DNA of 64,000 nt. It comes from Diabrotica undecimpunctata. Lineage: Eukaryota; Arthropoda; Insecta; Coleoptera; Chrysomelidae. Under the pieces are notes generated by a model, which worked only from the letters and a program-made list of their open reading frames with translations, was not told the origin of the DNA and made no database searches. Where the stretch lies: the NCBI RefSeq assembly GCF_040954645.1, contig NC_092810.1, positions 76,266,660-76,330,659 on the forward strand, written 5' to 3'. Below, in pieces: positions 29,867-39,259 of this stretch. Every line of letters starts with the position of its first letter. Position 1 is the stretch's first letter. A program made the position numbers and the translations under genes.

Positions 29867-31154
29867 ATATATATTTTTCAGAAACAAGTCCTCTCTCTAG
29901 CCCTTTATTTATCTATTCCTCAAATATGTTTGCTACTGCTTTCTCTTGGTAAATTTTTCGCGTGTTTACAATTCTTGTTTTTTTGTCAAGTCTTGCTTAA
30001 GTTTGATTATTATAATTCGCTGATCGCTGGTCCCTCTGTAATTTCTGCAATTTTGATGGCTGTGATTCTTTCAATTTATTTATTGCATCCTTTATTTTAG
30101 TACTATATTTTGGTTGTCCTTTCTCTTCATTCCATGTTCATTCTTTCCAGTATACGATATTTTTTCAATATTTTACTTATACCTGTTTTTCTTTTATCCT
30201 TTCTTTTTTGCTATTTTGACTATTTCTTTCTGTATTTCTTTTTTTTACTGTTAGATAATTGTTGATATAGATTCGTTTTTTATATTGTTTTCACTTGATT
30301 TTTTCCTTAATATTTCTATTTTGACCATAAATTGTTCGTTTGTATGACGCAAATTGCTTCTGTTCTTATTACATTCCTAAATTTTATTTGTGTTTTCAGT
30401 CCTTGTACTAGTTTCCATTTATTCTTTTAATTTATTATCATAGTTTGTATTTGTATGTCAAATAAAATCAAACTATTGTTTTGCTGGTTTCACTTTTTTT
30501 AACGGGTTTTTTTCTTTTTTTTTTATTAGTTGTGTGTTAGTTTCTCTTTGCTTATTCCGTATTCGTTTTGTTTCCTTTAACGTTTTTTTATTTTTTCACG
30601 TTTATTCTTCCTACATTCTAATGATCGTCTTTTGTGTGTATCTTTTTCGGTGTCTTTTTTATTCAGTTTTTTTTTTTTTCATTTTCAAGAGTATTTTTCT
30701 TAGTTTTGTCTTTTGCGTCTCGTATTTTTTTGTGCATTTTTAAAAAAGGTATTAATAATTTTCAAAAAATCGACTTTTAAAGCTATTTTTGCAATAATTA
30801 AATAACAAATTATAGTTTATTTTTATGAACGAGAGAGTAATTAGCATAATTTTAACTGGTAGCTCCGACCACTCCATGGGCGTGCTCAAGATTAATTGAA
30901 AAATTACTTTGAATAATTGTAAAAAATAAATGAATTATTTCAGTGTTATAAAGTGTTATGTGTATGTAAACAAAAGTGACCTCTTTTATTACACACTATA
31001 TTAGAACTGACTGGCCTACATTAAAAAGGGTTTTAAAAAATTCACATTTTTTTTAATTTTTAAAAATTACAAAAGAGAAAAAGAGTTTTTAAAACCGTCT
31101 AAGGTATGTTAAATAGATGAATAAAAATATTAATATAAAACTTACAGCTACTTG
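29867..31154. other. T-rich sequence without recognisable gene
   Basis: About 1.3 kb. 29870-30760 is strongly T-rich on the plus strand, with poly-T runs; its complement can be read as short K/Q-rich peptides that may be eroded retroelement ORF1. 30595-30730 is repeated in diverged form at 33305-33450. 30760-31154 is AT-rich with nothing recognisable. Confidence 0.5.
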
Positions 31155-32495
31155 TTACAAATCCAAATCAGATTCAGAAGATGAACTTTCAGAACCAAGA
31201 TTTATAATAACTGGCTCGATCATTTTATCAGTAATATTGTCCAGCTTCCACATGTTTTCCTCTTCTTTAATAGTGTGATTTACTGCCTTTTCCCAGTTTT
31301 CAGGTTTTACATTATTTACGGCCTCCAAAAACAACTGTTTAACAGCATGAATTTTAAAAGTGGCATTTTTTCTTGAAACTTCACTCTTTATCTGTGCCCA
31401 TATCAGTTCAATCGGGTTTAATTCACAATGATATGGTGGGGATCTAAGTACTGTCATTCCACGATTTTTGGCAATTTCATCAATTTCGTATTTTTTAAAT
31501 TTTTCTTTATGAAGGGCACACAACGAATAAAGTTTCTTTCTTATAGATCCGGGATGGTACGTAATATTTTTTGAACTCAGCCAATTCTGCAAGTCTTTTT
31601 TTAACCACTTGGTTGTGGGCAGTCCTTCTATAAGTCTGGAGTGATAACTTGCATTATCCATTACTATTACACAGTTCTTAGGAAGAAGATCTATCATTTG
31701 TTCGAACCATTCTTGAAAGACATCAGCGTTCATGTCTTCATGGTAGTCACCGGTACGAGTTGATTCAAAAGTTAATAAACCACCTTCAACAAAACCGTCT
31801 GAACTGCCAATGTGTACTATTATCAGCCTGCGTCCCTTTCCTGATGGTGGGTTTAAACCAGTAGATAAGTTATTTACAAAAGCGTGCCTTTGACTTGTAA
31901 CAGTTTCATCCTGCCAAAATTTATTTGGTGTATGACCCTCGTTGATCCATGTTTCATCAAGATAAAATATTTTTCTTTTTTGGTTTCTCATTTCCTTTAT
32001 GGTTCTTAGAAAATGTCTTCTCCATATGACAATATCGCTTCTTTCTAATAAAATAGACTTTCTGGGATTCTTTTTCCAGCGGAAGCCTATTTCTTTTAAA
32101 AGTTTCCATAACGTACTTTGACTCATTTCTGGGTAATCCTTATCATCTCGAACTGAGACAAGAACTTTATCCAATGTTGGAAATTCTTGTCTAAAGAAGA
32201 ATTCATTCACTTTCCGTCGAAGTCCTTCTTTAAAATGATATTCTATTTGAAATTTTGGTTTCCCTGGAGCATTACGTGGCATTTGAAAACTACCACATTT
32301 CTCTTCTTTAATAACTCTGTAAATCGTAGATTTCCCAACACCAAGTGTACTGCTAACTAACTCAACGGTCTCATCAACACTTTCACATAAACGTTTGTCT
32401 GTAAATGATTTAAAACAATTAAATATTAATGTTTTTTCATTAACTGTTAGAGGACCAATTTTTCGGCGTTTACACGGCACTTCCAAATTTTCCAT
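31155..32495 (-). CDS. Intact IS630/Tc1-like DDE transposase
   Basis: 446 codons from the ATG at 32495 (MENLEVPCKRRK); nine more codons upstream start at another ATG (32522). N-terminal HTH (ETVELVSSTLGVGKSTIYRV), a second HTH-like region (MSQSTLWKLLKEIGFRWK), then the DDE_3-type catalytic core: YLDETWIN (first D), VIVMDNASYHS (second D) and CELNPIELIWAQIKSEV (E). By my count 82 residues separate the second D and the E, much more than the 34-41 of Tc1/mariner, because of an insertion containing KKYEIDEIAKNRG. The C-terminus is acidic and serine-rich (SESSSSESDLDL). No stop or frameshift. I find no clear terminal inverted repeats, so it could be active, stranded or domesticated. Confidence 0.88.
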   Translation of the reverse strand: MENLEVPCKRRKIGPLTVNEKTLIFNCFKSFTDKRLCESVDETVELVSSTLGVGKSTIYRVIKEEKCGSFQMPRNAPGKPKFQIEYHFKEGLRRKVNEFFFRQEFPTLDKVLVSVRDDKDYPEMSQSTLWKLLKEIGFRWKKNPRKSILLERSDIVIWRRHFLRTIKEMRNQKRKIFYLDETWINEGHTPNKFWQDETVTSQRHAFVNNLSTGLNPPSGKGRRLIIVHIGSSDGFVEGGLLTFESTRTGDYHEDMNADVFQEWFEQMIDLLPKNCVIVMDNASYHSRLIEGLPTTKWLKKDLQNWLSSKNITYHPGSIRKKLYSLCALHKEKFKKYEIDEIAKNRGMTVLRSPPYHCELNPIELIWAQIKSEVSRKNATFKIHAVKQLFLEAVNNVKPENWEKAVNHTIKEEENMWKLDNITDKMIEPVIINLGSESSSSESDLDL

Positions 32496-32739
32496 AACAC
32501 TAGTATACACAATAAACTGCACCTTGCAACTGAAGTACCTACTTTTAGTGAACTGTTAAGAATTTTGAATACGCCACTTGGACCTTCCTATATACAAAAT
32601 GGAAAAACCCACTATCACATTTTCTGTGGAATAAGTTTAGAAGGTAATTATCTAGTCAATTACTGTCGTAGATTCCTGGAATTAAAGAATTAAATGTTTG
32701 ATTGTTGAAACCCTTACTTCGTGGAATGCACTTATTTCA

Positions 32740-32885
32740 GATAAAATAAAACGTTTTATTTTATTTAAAGAATTAAACTTTATTTTGCAAATAGGCAAAG
32801 AATTAAACTTTATTTTGCAAATAGATAAAATAAAACGTTTTATTTTATCTAAAGAATTAAACTTTATTTTGCAAATAGGTAGGTA
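32740..32885. repeat. Tandem repeat containing a perfect palindrome
   Basis: A unit of about 83 bases occurs nearly twice: palindrome (32741-32764; 32823-32850), then AAAGAATTAAACTTTATTTT and GCAAATAG. In the second copy the palindrome is perfect over 28 bases. The AAAGAATTAAACTTTATTTT part occurs three times. TTATATATAA lies just downstream (32906). Confidence 0.85.
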
Positions 32886-33727
32886 CTTATTAAACTTTTA
32901 TTGGTTATATATAACCAATAAAATAAACATCTTACATTTCTTGCAAATTCATTAGTACCTGTTAACCTCCATCACTCCGACACTGGCAACCTTATTTAGG
33001 GATTAGTAACCCTCACAACTATTGTATTCTATTCTGCTCCAACCTTTATACCTGGTGGTCATACTCAATTTAAAATTGTTTTCCTATATATATACTTCTG
33101 TAAACTTGTTGACAAATATCTGTTTTTCATTGAGTCACCCGTATCAACAGTTTAGGGATTTGCATACATAATTTATTGTTTTATTACTCTCTCATACATA
33201 AAAATACACTATAACAACAATAACTTTACAAACTCTCATGTTAAAGGATTTTTTATGCTTTTTCAGTAAAATTGTGACACTTTGCCATATAATTTGCCGG
33301 TCTTCACTTTTAGTATTAAAAATCACACCATCATTCTAATGAAGGCCTTTTGTGTATTATTTTTTCGTTACCCTCTTTACTCGGTCCTTTTTAATTTTCT
33401 AGAGTATTTTTCTCGTTTTTGTCCTTTGCCTCTCGGTTCTTTGTCTCTCATTCTCTTGAAAACATATAAATTTTGAAATTTTGTGCTGCATTCATATTGT
33501 CATGAGTATATTTTAAATTGGATGTAAATAATTCTCAGAAAATTAATACTGGTATAACTTAATATGTGATCATATATTTTGGTTTTTTTAAGCAGTACAA
33601 GTAATGTTTATAAGTATTTTTTCTATTTTATCACAAAGTCGGCCTTAGATAGAGCATATTTCTTCTATCCTTAAAATATCTCCTATCACTAACAGCTAAA
33701 TATATTTGCGGTGTTATTATACCTTGT
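32886..33727. other. No recognisable gene
   Basis: AT-rich. 33305-33450 is a diverged copy of 30595-30730 (shared strings ATTCTAATGA, CTTTTGTGT, AGAGTATTTTTCT). No coding motif on either strand. Confidence 0.45.
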
Positions 33728-33993
33728 CTTTTACTCGACAACAATAAACTTAAACACGTTAGCTAGTTATTCATTAGCATCAACAACTTGGTGCTTAGTG
33801 GAATATAAATATTCCCAGCATCGCTCTTAATGGCTTGATTAAGCGTGAGTATACAATTTACTTTAATTGCTATCGACACATTTAACTTTATCTTTCATCA
33901 CTAGATGTCTCTAGTAGCATACTCTGGTAATTATTTTGTCTATAATTGCCGAGTAGCCGGTGCGTTTTGGTTTAGTTTGAGTTTTCTTACAAG

Positions 33994-34036
33994 CTCTCTC
34001 TGATGACGGGAAGACCCAGAAACACGTGTCAGGGAG
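33994..34036 (+). ncRNA. Hammerhead ribozyme motif, repeat unit 1
   Basis: Stem I CUCUCU (33994-33999) pairs with AGGGAG (34031-34036), including one G-U. CUGAUGA is at 34000-34006. Stem II is GGG/CCC with an AAGA loop and a C-A mismatch at its base. GAAA at 34019-34022, stem III is the palindrome ACACGUGU, C34030 is the predicted cleavage position. The near-zero loop of stem III implies action as a dimer. The C-A mismatch is non-canonical. Confidence 0.72.
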
Positions 34037-34348
34037 TGGTAAGAAGCTCAGATTAAATCGAAACGCAACCATTTTCGCATATTTATCGTCCTTACTCGAC
34101 GCAATGAGTACAAGAAAGATAGTAATTTACATGGGTAAATTGTTGATGCTTAGTGGAATATAAATATTCCCAGCATCGCTCTTAATGGCTTGATTAAGCG
34201 TGAGTATACAATTTACTTTAATTGCTATCGACACATTTAACTTTATCTTTCATCACTAGATGTCTCTAGTAGCATACTCTGGTAATTATTTTGTCTATAA
34301 TTGCCGAGTAGCCGGTGCGTTTTGGTTTAGTTTGAGTTTTCTTACAAG

Positions 34349-34391
34349 CTCTCTCTGATGACGGGAAGACCCAGAAACACGTGTCAGGGAG
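34349..34391 (+). ncRNA. Hammerhead ribozyme motif, repeat unit 2
   Basis: Identical to unit 1: stem I 34349-34354 with 34386-34391, CUGAUGA 34355-34361, predicted cleavage after C34385. Confidence 0.72.
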
Positions 34392-34581
34392 TGGTAAGAA
34401 GCTCAGATTAAATCGAAACGCAACCATTTTCGCATAAAATTTTTTAATAGGAATTTGGAAAATCCCAACAGATTCCTTTTGTTTTGTCCCAACAGAGTTT
34501 TAAAAGTATTAGATAAAATGTAACAATAAAACACTGAAAACTTTGTTTTCAAAACTTCCACAAAATTTATTTTAAATTCTT

Positions 34582-34622
34582 ATCACTACAGCTGTTTCGG
34601 CTGATTGCCTTTCTCAAGTGAT
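34582..34622 (-). ncRNA. Hammerhead-like motif (variant), PLE4 left end
   Basis: Reverse complement of 35086-35126, same structure on the minus strand: AUCAC/GUGAU stem I, UUGAGAA, GGC/GCC stem II, GAAA, ACAGCUGU, A. Confidence 0.55.
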
Positions 34623-34719
34623 CTGTTTTTGGCATTTTTCCTTTCTTTTTATGTGTAATAACACCAGCTTTCAGAACAAATAACACCTAGGCAAATATAT
34701 TAAAAACAACAAGAGCCAA

Positions 34720-35052
34720 CATAAAAAACACTTACACAGTGGTGTGTACAAACTTAAATGTGGCGACTGCCCAAAAACTTACATTGGTCAAACTGGTAGA
34801 AATTTTAATAAACGAATAGCAGAACATAAAAGGGCTTTCAATAATAGAAAAACTGATTCTACATACGCACTTCACCTTCTAGATCATAATCATTCTTTTA
34901 ATGACGAATTTAAAATTCTTCACATTCAAAATAAAGGCCTTAAGCTATATTTGTTAAAGTCTATGGAAATCAACAAATTAAAAAACACAGATATAATTCT
35001 GAATGACCAGCTTGAGACAAACAGTTCTCCCCTCCTCAACCTATTTCATTAG
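34720..35052 (+). pseudogene. Penelope-like GIY-YIG endonuclease fragment
   Basis: About 103 codons, open to the left border without an ATG. VYKLKCGDCPKTYIGQTGR is the GIY-YIG core with the paired cysteines typical of PLE endonucleases; FNKRIAEHKRAF follows with the conserved arginine and histidine helix. YALHLLDHNHSFNDEFKIL and a C-terminal LKLYLLKSMEINKL segment complete the domain before the stop. The endonuclease domain looks whole, but there is no RT. No frameshift. It differs strongly from the nucleases of PLE1 and PLE2. Confidence 0.85.
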
Positions 35053-35085
35053 AGACTATAAAGTGTAAACCCATGCCAAAAACAG

Positions 35086-35126
35086 ATCACTTGAGAAAGG
35101 CAATCAGCCGAAACAGCTGTAGTGAT
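35086..35126 (+). ncRNA. Hammerhead-like motif (variant), PLE4 right end
   Basis: Stem I AUCAC (35086-35090) pairs perfectly with GUGAU (35122-35126). Core UUGAGAA (35091-35097), one unpaired A, stem II GGC/GCC, GAAA (35110-35113), stem III palindrome ACAGCUGU, A35121 at the cleavage position. Core positions 3 and 8 are U and A, which can still pair. Confidence 0.55.
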
Positions 35127-35182
35127 AAGAATTTAAAATAAATTTTGTGGAAGTTTTGAAAACATAGTTTTCAGTGTTTTAT

Positions 35183-36110
35183 TGTTACATAAAATGAATT
35201 TCCATCAAGTAACGGTCGAATCCATCAATTATTAGATAAAAACAAATTTCAATGTCGTCGAAAGATTATGGTTTATTGTTTTACATACAGTAAATATTTT
35301 TGACTCCATACAGAGTAGATGAATAGCCAGGGGCGAACTGTTTTTCACGTACAAGAAATTTGTAGGCAATTAGTAGGCAATAACAGTTATTGCACTTAAT
35401 AATTAAAAAAAATGTCATATTAGGATTAATATGTAGTTTATTAACATTTGCATTTTTATCTCTAATTTGCACAGTATTATTCAAACACTGATAACAATGT
35501 TCCTTACATTTTGGAAATTAATACTGCCACTCGATATTTACTTTTATATCTGTATGGAAGTAATATTCGATAATTTTTGCCCTTTGCTGTGTTGAATACC
35601 ATTTTTACATAATTTTCTTAGACTTTGTTAGAATATGCTTTTATATTCAAACTTTTATGTGTTTGTGTTTAATTGTGTTATATCATAAATGTAACGTCAC
35701 TGTTAAATTTATTACTCGTCAGCAAAAATTGGTGGGGTCTAAACTATCAATAAATATCATAAATAAGGGATTTTGCAAACCCTAATTCACGAATTTTGTT
35801 TTTCGATGGCTTTATATTATTTACGCTACCCCCATACCAAAGATAACTTTGTTAACGGCATAAACCAAACAGGTTTACCAAATAAACGGCATATATACAA
35901 ACGGCATAAACCAAACAATATGCAGTCACTCTAAAAGCTGTAATGAATATAAAATAAGATTTGGATGGTTTTTTGTTTGACTAGCTGATAAAGTGTACAA
36001 CTTGTAATAAAATATACCACGACGCGCGACGGTCAAATTTCTGATAAATGATTAAAATCTATCCTTTTGCCCATACCTAAGAAAATATTCCTTTATCTTG
36101 CGATGAATAC
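35183..36110. other. No recognisable gene
   Basis: AT-rich. A short open stretch on the minus strand (35281-35484) has no motif. Near 35870-35930 AAACGGCATA recurs three times (AAACGGCATATATAC, AAACGGCATAAACCAAAC and a partial), a small local duplication. Confidence 0.45.
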
Positions 36111-36193
36111 TGATTAATTAGCCTCATGAGTCACACTTTAAAAATACTACTCAAAGTTATTCAACAGCGTATATATAAAAATGTGAAGAACAA

Positions 36194-36517
36194 TTGGACA
36201 ACACACAATTTAGATTTAGAGGTGGAATAGGAAAAGGAGAGGCATTATGCTCAATGACGGTACTATTACAAGAATGCAGGGATTATAGTAAAAGCGTATT
36301 CATATGTTATATAGATTTCCAAAAAGCGTTTGACAGAGTTGAGCAATGTAAGCTCATACATTTATTGAAACACATTCATCTAGATACCAGGGATAATAAT
36401 TTAATCAAAAATTCATGCTACAATCAAATAGCGGTCGCACGGGTGGAAGATTATAAGACAAGCAAAGTAGAAATTCAAACACGAGTCAGACAGGGATGTA
36501 TGCTGTCGCCACAGTAA
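36194..36517 (+). pseudogene. LINE reverse transcriptase palm fragment
   Basis: 107 codons. RFRGGIGKGEALCSMTVLLQ precedes motif A (FICYIDFQKAFDRVEQ, with the catalytic aspartate). QIAVARVEDYKTSKVEIQTR leads to motif B, RVRQGCMLSPQ, where a stop ends the frame at 36517. Motif C with the second pair of aspartates is not in this frame. Part of the interrupted element. Confidence 0.78.
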
Positions 36518-36606
36518 TGCGTACCCCCAACTAATATTTTAGGAGGCACTACGGGAAAGAACTGCAGGTGTAAGGATTGGAGAGAGCATCATTAATTAGT
36601 AGTCAT

Positions 36607-36883
36607 TGGAAGAGCGTGTGGTGAATGGTTTTGAGAATTTCACGTATAAATTTATTAAACAAACACTATAAACGACAAACTAACTGTATAATAATAACTT
36701 AAGCAAATATAATTTAAAAATATCTTCATCCAAGCAAGGGGGTGTCGTCATTCCCTGTTCATCTCTGCGTAAGCAACCCTCTGTCGATGGATCGCGTTCG
36801 GTTTGATCGCGTTGGATCATGACGCAGTCTCACAATTGGTAGGGTTTTAACTACGATGTGAGCGAGCAGGTCCGTACTTAACA
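36607..36883. repeat. Solo LTR with 5-bp target duplication
   Basis: TGGAAGAGCG...CTTAACA, 277 bases with TG...CA ends, flanked by GTCAT on both sides (36602-36606 and 36884-36888). It splits the LINE remnant. No matching internal region in the window; BEL/Pao or Ty3/gypsy origin both fit the 5-base duplication. Confidence 0.75.
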
Positions 36884-37486
36884 GTCATTAGTAGTAATTT
36901 GTAAATCGTCTTAATAATAGATGATTTACAAATTCTTGCAGAAATCATTAACAAAGAAAGCAGAAAGATACATCTGACGTTGGTGGGTAAACCGTTAGAG
37001 AGGGCCGACAAGTATAAATACCTCGGACCAATTATAAACTCACAGTTAGATCAAGATTAGGAGATAAAATACAATACAAGTCAATGTTTACAAATAAGAA
37101 ATTAAGTATGGCTATTAGATTTAGGTTCGTCGACTGTTCCGTAAAAAAACTGGCATTCGAATTTTGGATATATAAAAACTCAAACGAAGAAATATTAAGA
37201 CGAACAGAAGCTGCAGGGAAATTCATTGGAAGAAAGACGAAAACCAAGAGAAAAAATGGTTCGATCAAGGACACAAAAGATTCCTAAAGGAAACGAATAA
37301 AAAATATTGAATTGTAAACGTAAAAAGAAATCATATACACAATCAAAATAAAACATTTTACGGAGAATTAATTAACAGAAAGTAGGCCCGATTTTTCCAG
37401 CACTAAAAAGCATTACCAGTACATTAAATTCAAAAATATGGTGAATTCAAAAACAAAACAAAAGACACAATAATACAATGTCAGAC

Positions 37487-37604
37487 TTCTTCTTTATGTA
37501 CCATGTCCTTTCAGAACGTTGGTTACCATCATGGCTATCTTAATTTTATTCACTGCCACCCTAAATAGCATGATTGTATCAACACCATACCATACCATAC
37601 CATA
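37487..37604 (+). mobile_element. SINE-like insertion with 10-bp target duplication
   Basis: 118 bases starting TTCTTCTTTATGTACCATG and ending in a (CCATA)n tail, flanked by perfect AATGTCAGAC repeats (37477-37486 and 37605-37614). A short body, a simple-repeat tail and a variable-length target duplication fit a LINE-mobilised SINE, or the extreme 3' end of a LINE. Confidence 0.65.
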
Positions 37605-37614
37605 AATGTCAGAC

Positions 37615-38645
37615 GAAGGATTTGAAAGATGTGTTATAGGTAGGCAAATTCGTATTGCTGATCTGATCACATCTAATAAATATAATCAATTTATGAATCG
37701 CGCAAAAATGAGATCAAAAATGTGTTATAAAAATCTGAGTAGAAATGTCGCTTATTAAATTTATTTTACTTGTATTTTATAATACTAAATAAAGTTCTTT
37801 GTCAAAAAAGACTACGCTATTTGATAGATATAATGTTTATTGCGCTCTCTAGGACAATACTGAAGATATATAAACTTTCATTTCTATTCGAGAACCAATA
37901 TTGAGTTGAAAGTAGCCTTAATCTCCTTCAGAAAAACCGATTTGATTATTCACTCAAGCGAACTATTGCCGAAACTTTTGATATCTTTCAATTTTCGCTG
38001 CTATGTTTCAGTCACAGTAAAGAAAGAAAAAAGGAAAAAAATGACTTCAAATTTATTTACTTAAAAGGTCAATTTTGTTTACCAAAAAAATATGAATCGA
38101 CATCATAAATCAGTAAAAAGAGAAAAACACATTTTGTCGATCACTGCCACGATATTCGTCATTTATCAGCCCTTAGAGCTGTCTATTGAAACTGAGAATA
38201 GGGCTTTAATAATTTCAATACAAGTTAAAAGTTATTTATGTTGAGAGTTAAAAATGTTTCATTAAATTTTCCTAAAGACACTGGTTTTTGGAGACTAAAA
38301 ATTTCATAAGAAAGAAAAAAAAAAAAGAAAATAATCATATTTCCCAATTATCAATATTTTTTATTAGTTGATTGTATAATATCCATATGACGAGTGAAGA
38401 AAATTTTTTGTTTTTTAATTTTTTATTACGTTTTTATATTTTATTTGCTTTTAATTTCGTAGTACTCAATAGCGTTATTCTAATTTTATTTATTGTTTAC
38501 TGTTTACAATTTATATTTAGTTATAATATTTAATTAAAGTAATTTTAAATCGTGTTAAAAATTACTAGGTGTATCAAAATGATACAAGCTCGTCAATTTT
38601 CAATGCCATTATGAACCCTACATTAAGAAGAACCCACCTTCATAG
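37615..38645. other. No recognisable gene
   Basis: AT-rich. 37614-37760 is weakly open but unassigned. GTATCAAAATGATACAAG at 38571 resembles the GTATC...GATACATTGCGAC motifs at 59.6-60.7 kb. Confidence 0.45.
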
Positions 38646-38862
38646 TATAGTTTGTTTCACGAAAAATGGTTGAGTGCTTAATGGTTACCTGAGTTGATCC
38701 TATTGTGCATACAAGAGTATCTCAATAAACTACCGAAGTACAAAGGGTCGCACTTCAGAAAGTTTGTTATTTAATATATTTCATTGGTAGCTGTGTAATA
38801 CACGATTATAAAAATTTATTAAATTATTTCATATGGTATTTTCAGGTTGTTCTAGTGAATAT

Positions 38863-39259
38863 TGTAGTGACTTTATTTAACTGCTATGTCTTTATTTAAT
38901 TTATAATGTCTTTATATCAATTTATTTAACGAATAATACATAATTTATATAGGCGAACGTAACAATTAAAATCGCGAGCGCGGGTCTTCAGGTATTAACT
39001 AACTCCCTTTAATTAAAGCCCGTTATTATAAGCTCCGTTAAGCTCCGTTATTATATATGAAATCCTGTTATTCGAGAACAGCGGCGATCTCGCATCGAAG
39101 TAACCAGAAGCTCAGACCGGTCTCATTCGGCCTACCTGACCTCTAGTCGGATGATTCACCATAATTTGGGTCTAGATCCTTCGCCGAAATTTCTACAAGA
39201 AAACAGAATTAGTCATCATATATTTACAGTTATTTTAGGCCATGATATTTATCGTAACA
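38863..39259 (-). repeat. Gypsy-A copy 2 LTR (3' LTR)
   Basis: TGTAGTGAC to CGTAACA, 397 bases. Compared with the other LTR it lacks about 45 bases near 38910 and has a duplicated AAGCTCCGTT near 39030. Confidence 0.88.

Larger units (their letters stand above)
33728..34437 (+). repeat. Tandem 355-bp repeat with hammerhead motifs (retrozyme-like)
   Basis: TGCTTAGTGGAATATAAATA to CGCAACCATTTTCGCATA occurs twice (33792-34081 and 34148-34437) almost without change. The 65-base spacer resembles the sequence before the first copy, so the full unit is about 355 bases and the array is nearly two units. Each unit has a hammerhead motif, and the predicted cleavage sites are 355 bases apart. No ORF. 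Short tandem units with hammerheads and no coding capacity fit animal retrozymes, non-autonomous RNAs thought to be mobilised by PLEs; a PLE fragment follows 100 bases later. Confidence 0.75.
34535..35182 (+). mobile_element. Penelope-like element 4, short endonuclease-only copy
   Basis: About 650 bases. The ends are inverted copies of each other (34535-34640 and 35076-35182), each with a hammerhead-like motif in opposite directions. Between them is only the GIY-YIG part of a PLE ORF. This is the same architecture as PLE1 and PLE2 but much reduced, and from a third PLE lineage. Confidence 0.82.
36110..37300 (+). mobile_element. Decayed LINE reverse transcriptase interrupted by a solo LTR
   Basis: Plus-strand LINE remnant of the type common in insects with short RT ORFs. 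36140-36517 reads KVIQQRIYIK, then QFRFRGGIGKGEAL, ICYIDFQKAFDRVEQCKLI (RT motif A) and TRVRQGCMLSPQ (motif B). After 36520 the frame breaks and a 277-base solo LTR is inserted at 36607. Motif C is degraded around 36900. 36975-37290 continues with KPLERADKYKYLGPIINSQ and a tail with SMAIRFRFVDC and NEEILRR. Clade is uncertain. Confidence 0.78.

Noticed and set aside
30534..30743. Phe-rich 69-codon ORF as a membrane peptide
   Set aside because: Product of poly-T sequence; the diverged copy at 33.3 kb does not keep the frame.
37580..37604. CCATA repeats as part of a CRISPR-like array
   Set aside because: Five-base units without spacers; this is the tail of a SINE-like insertion in an animal-type genome.
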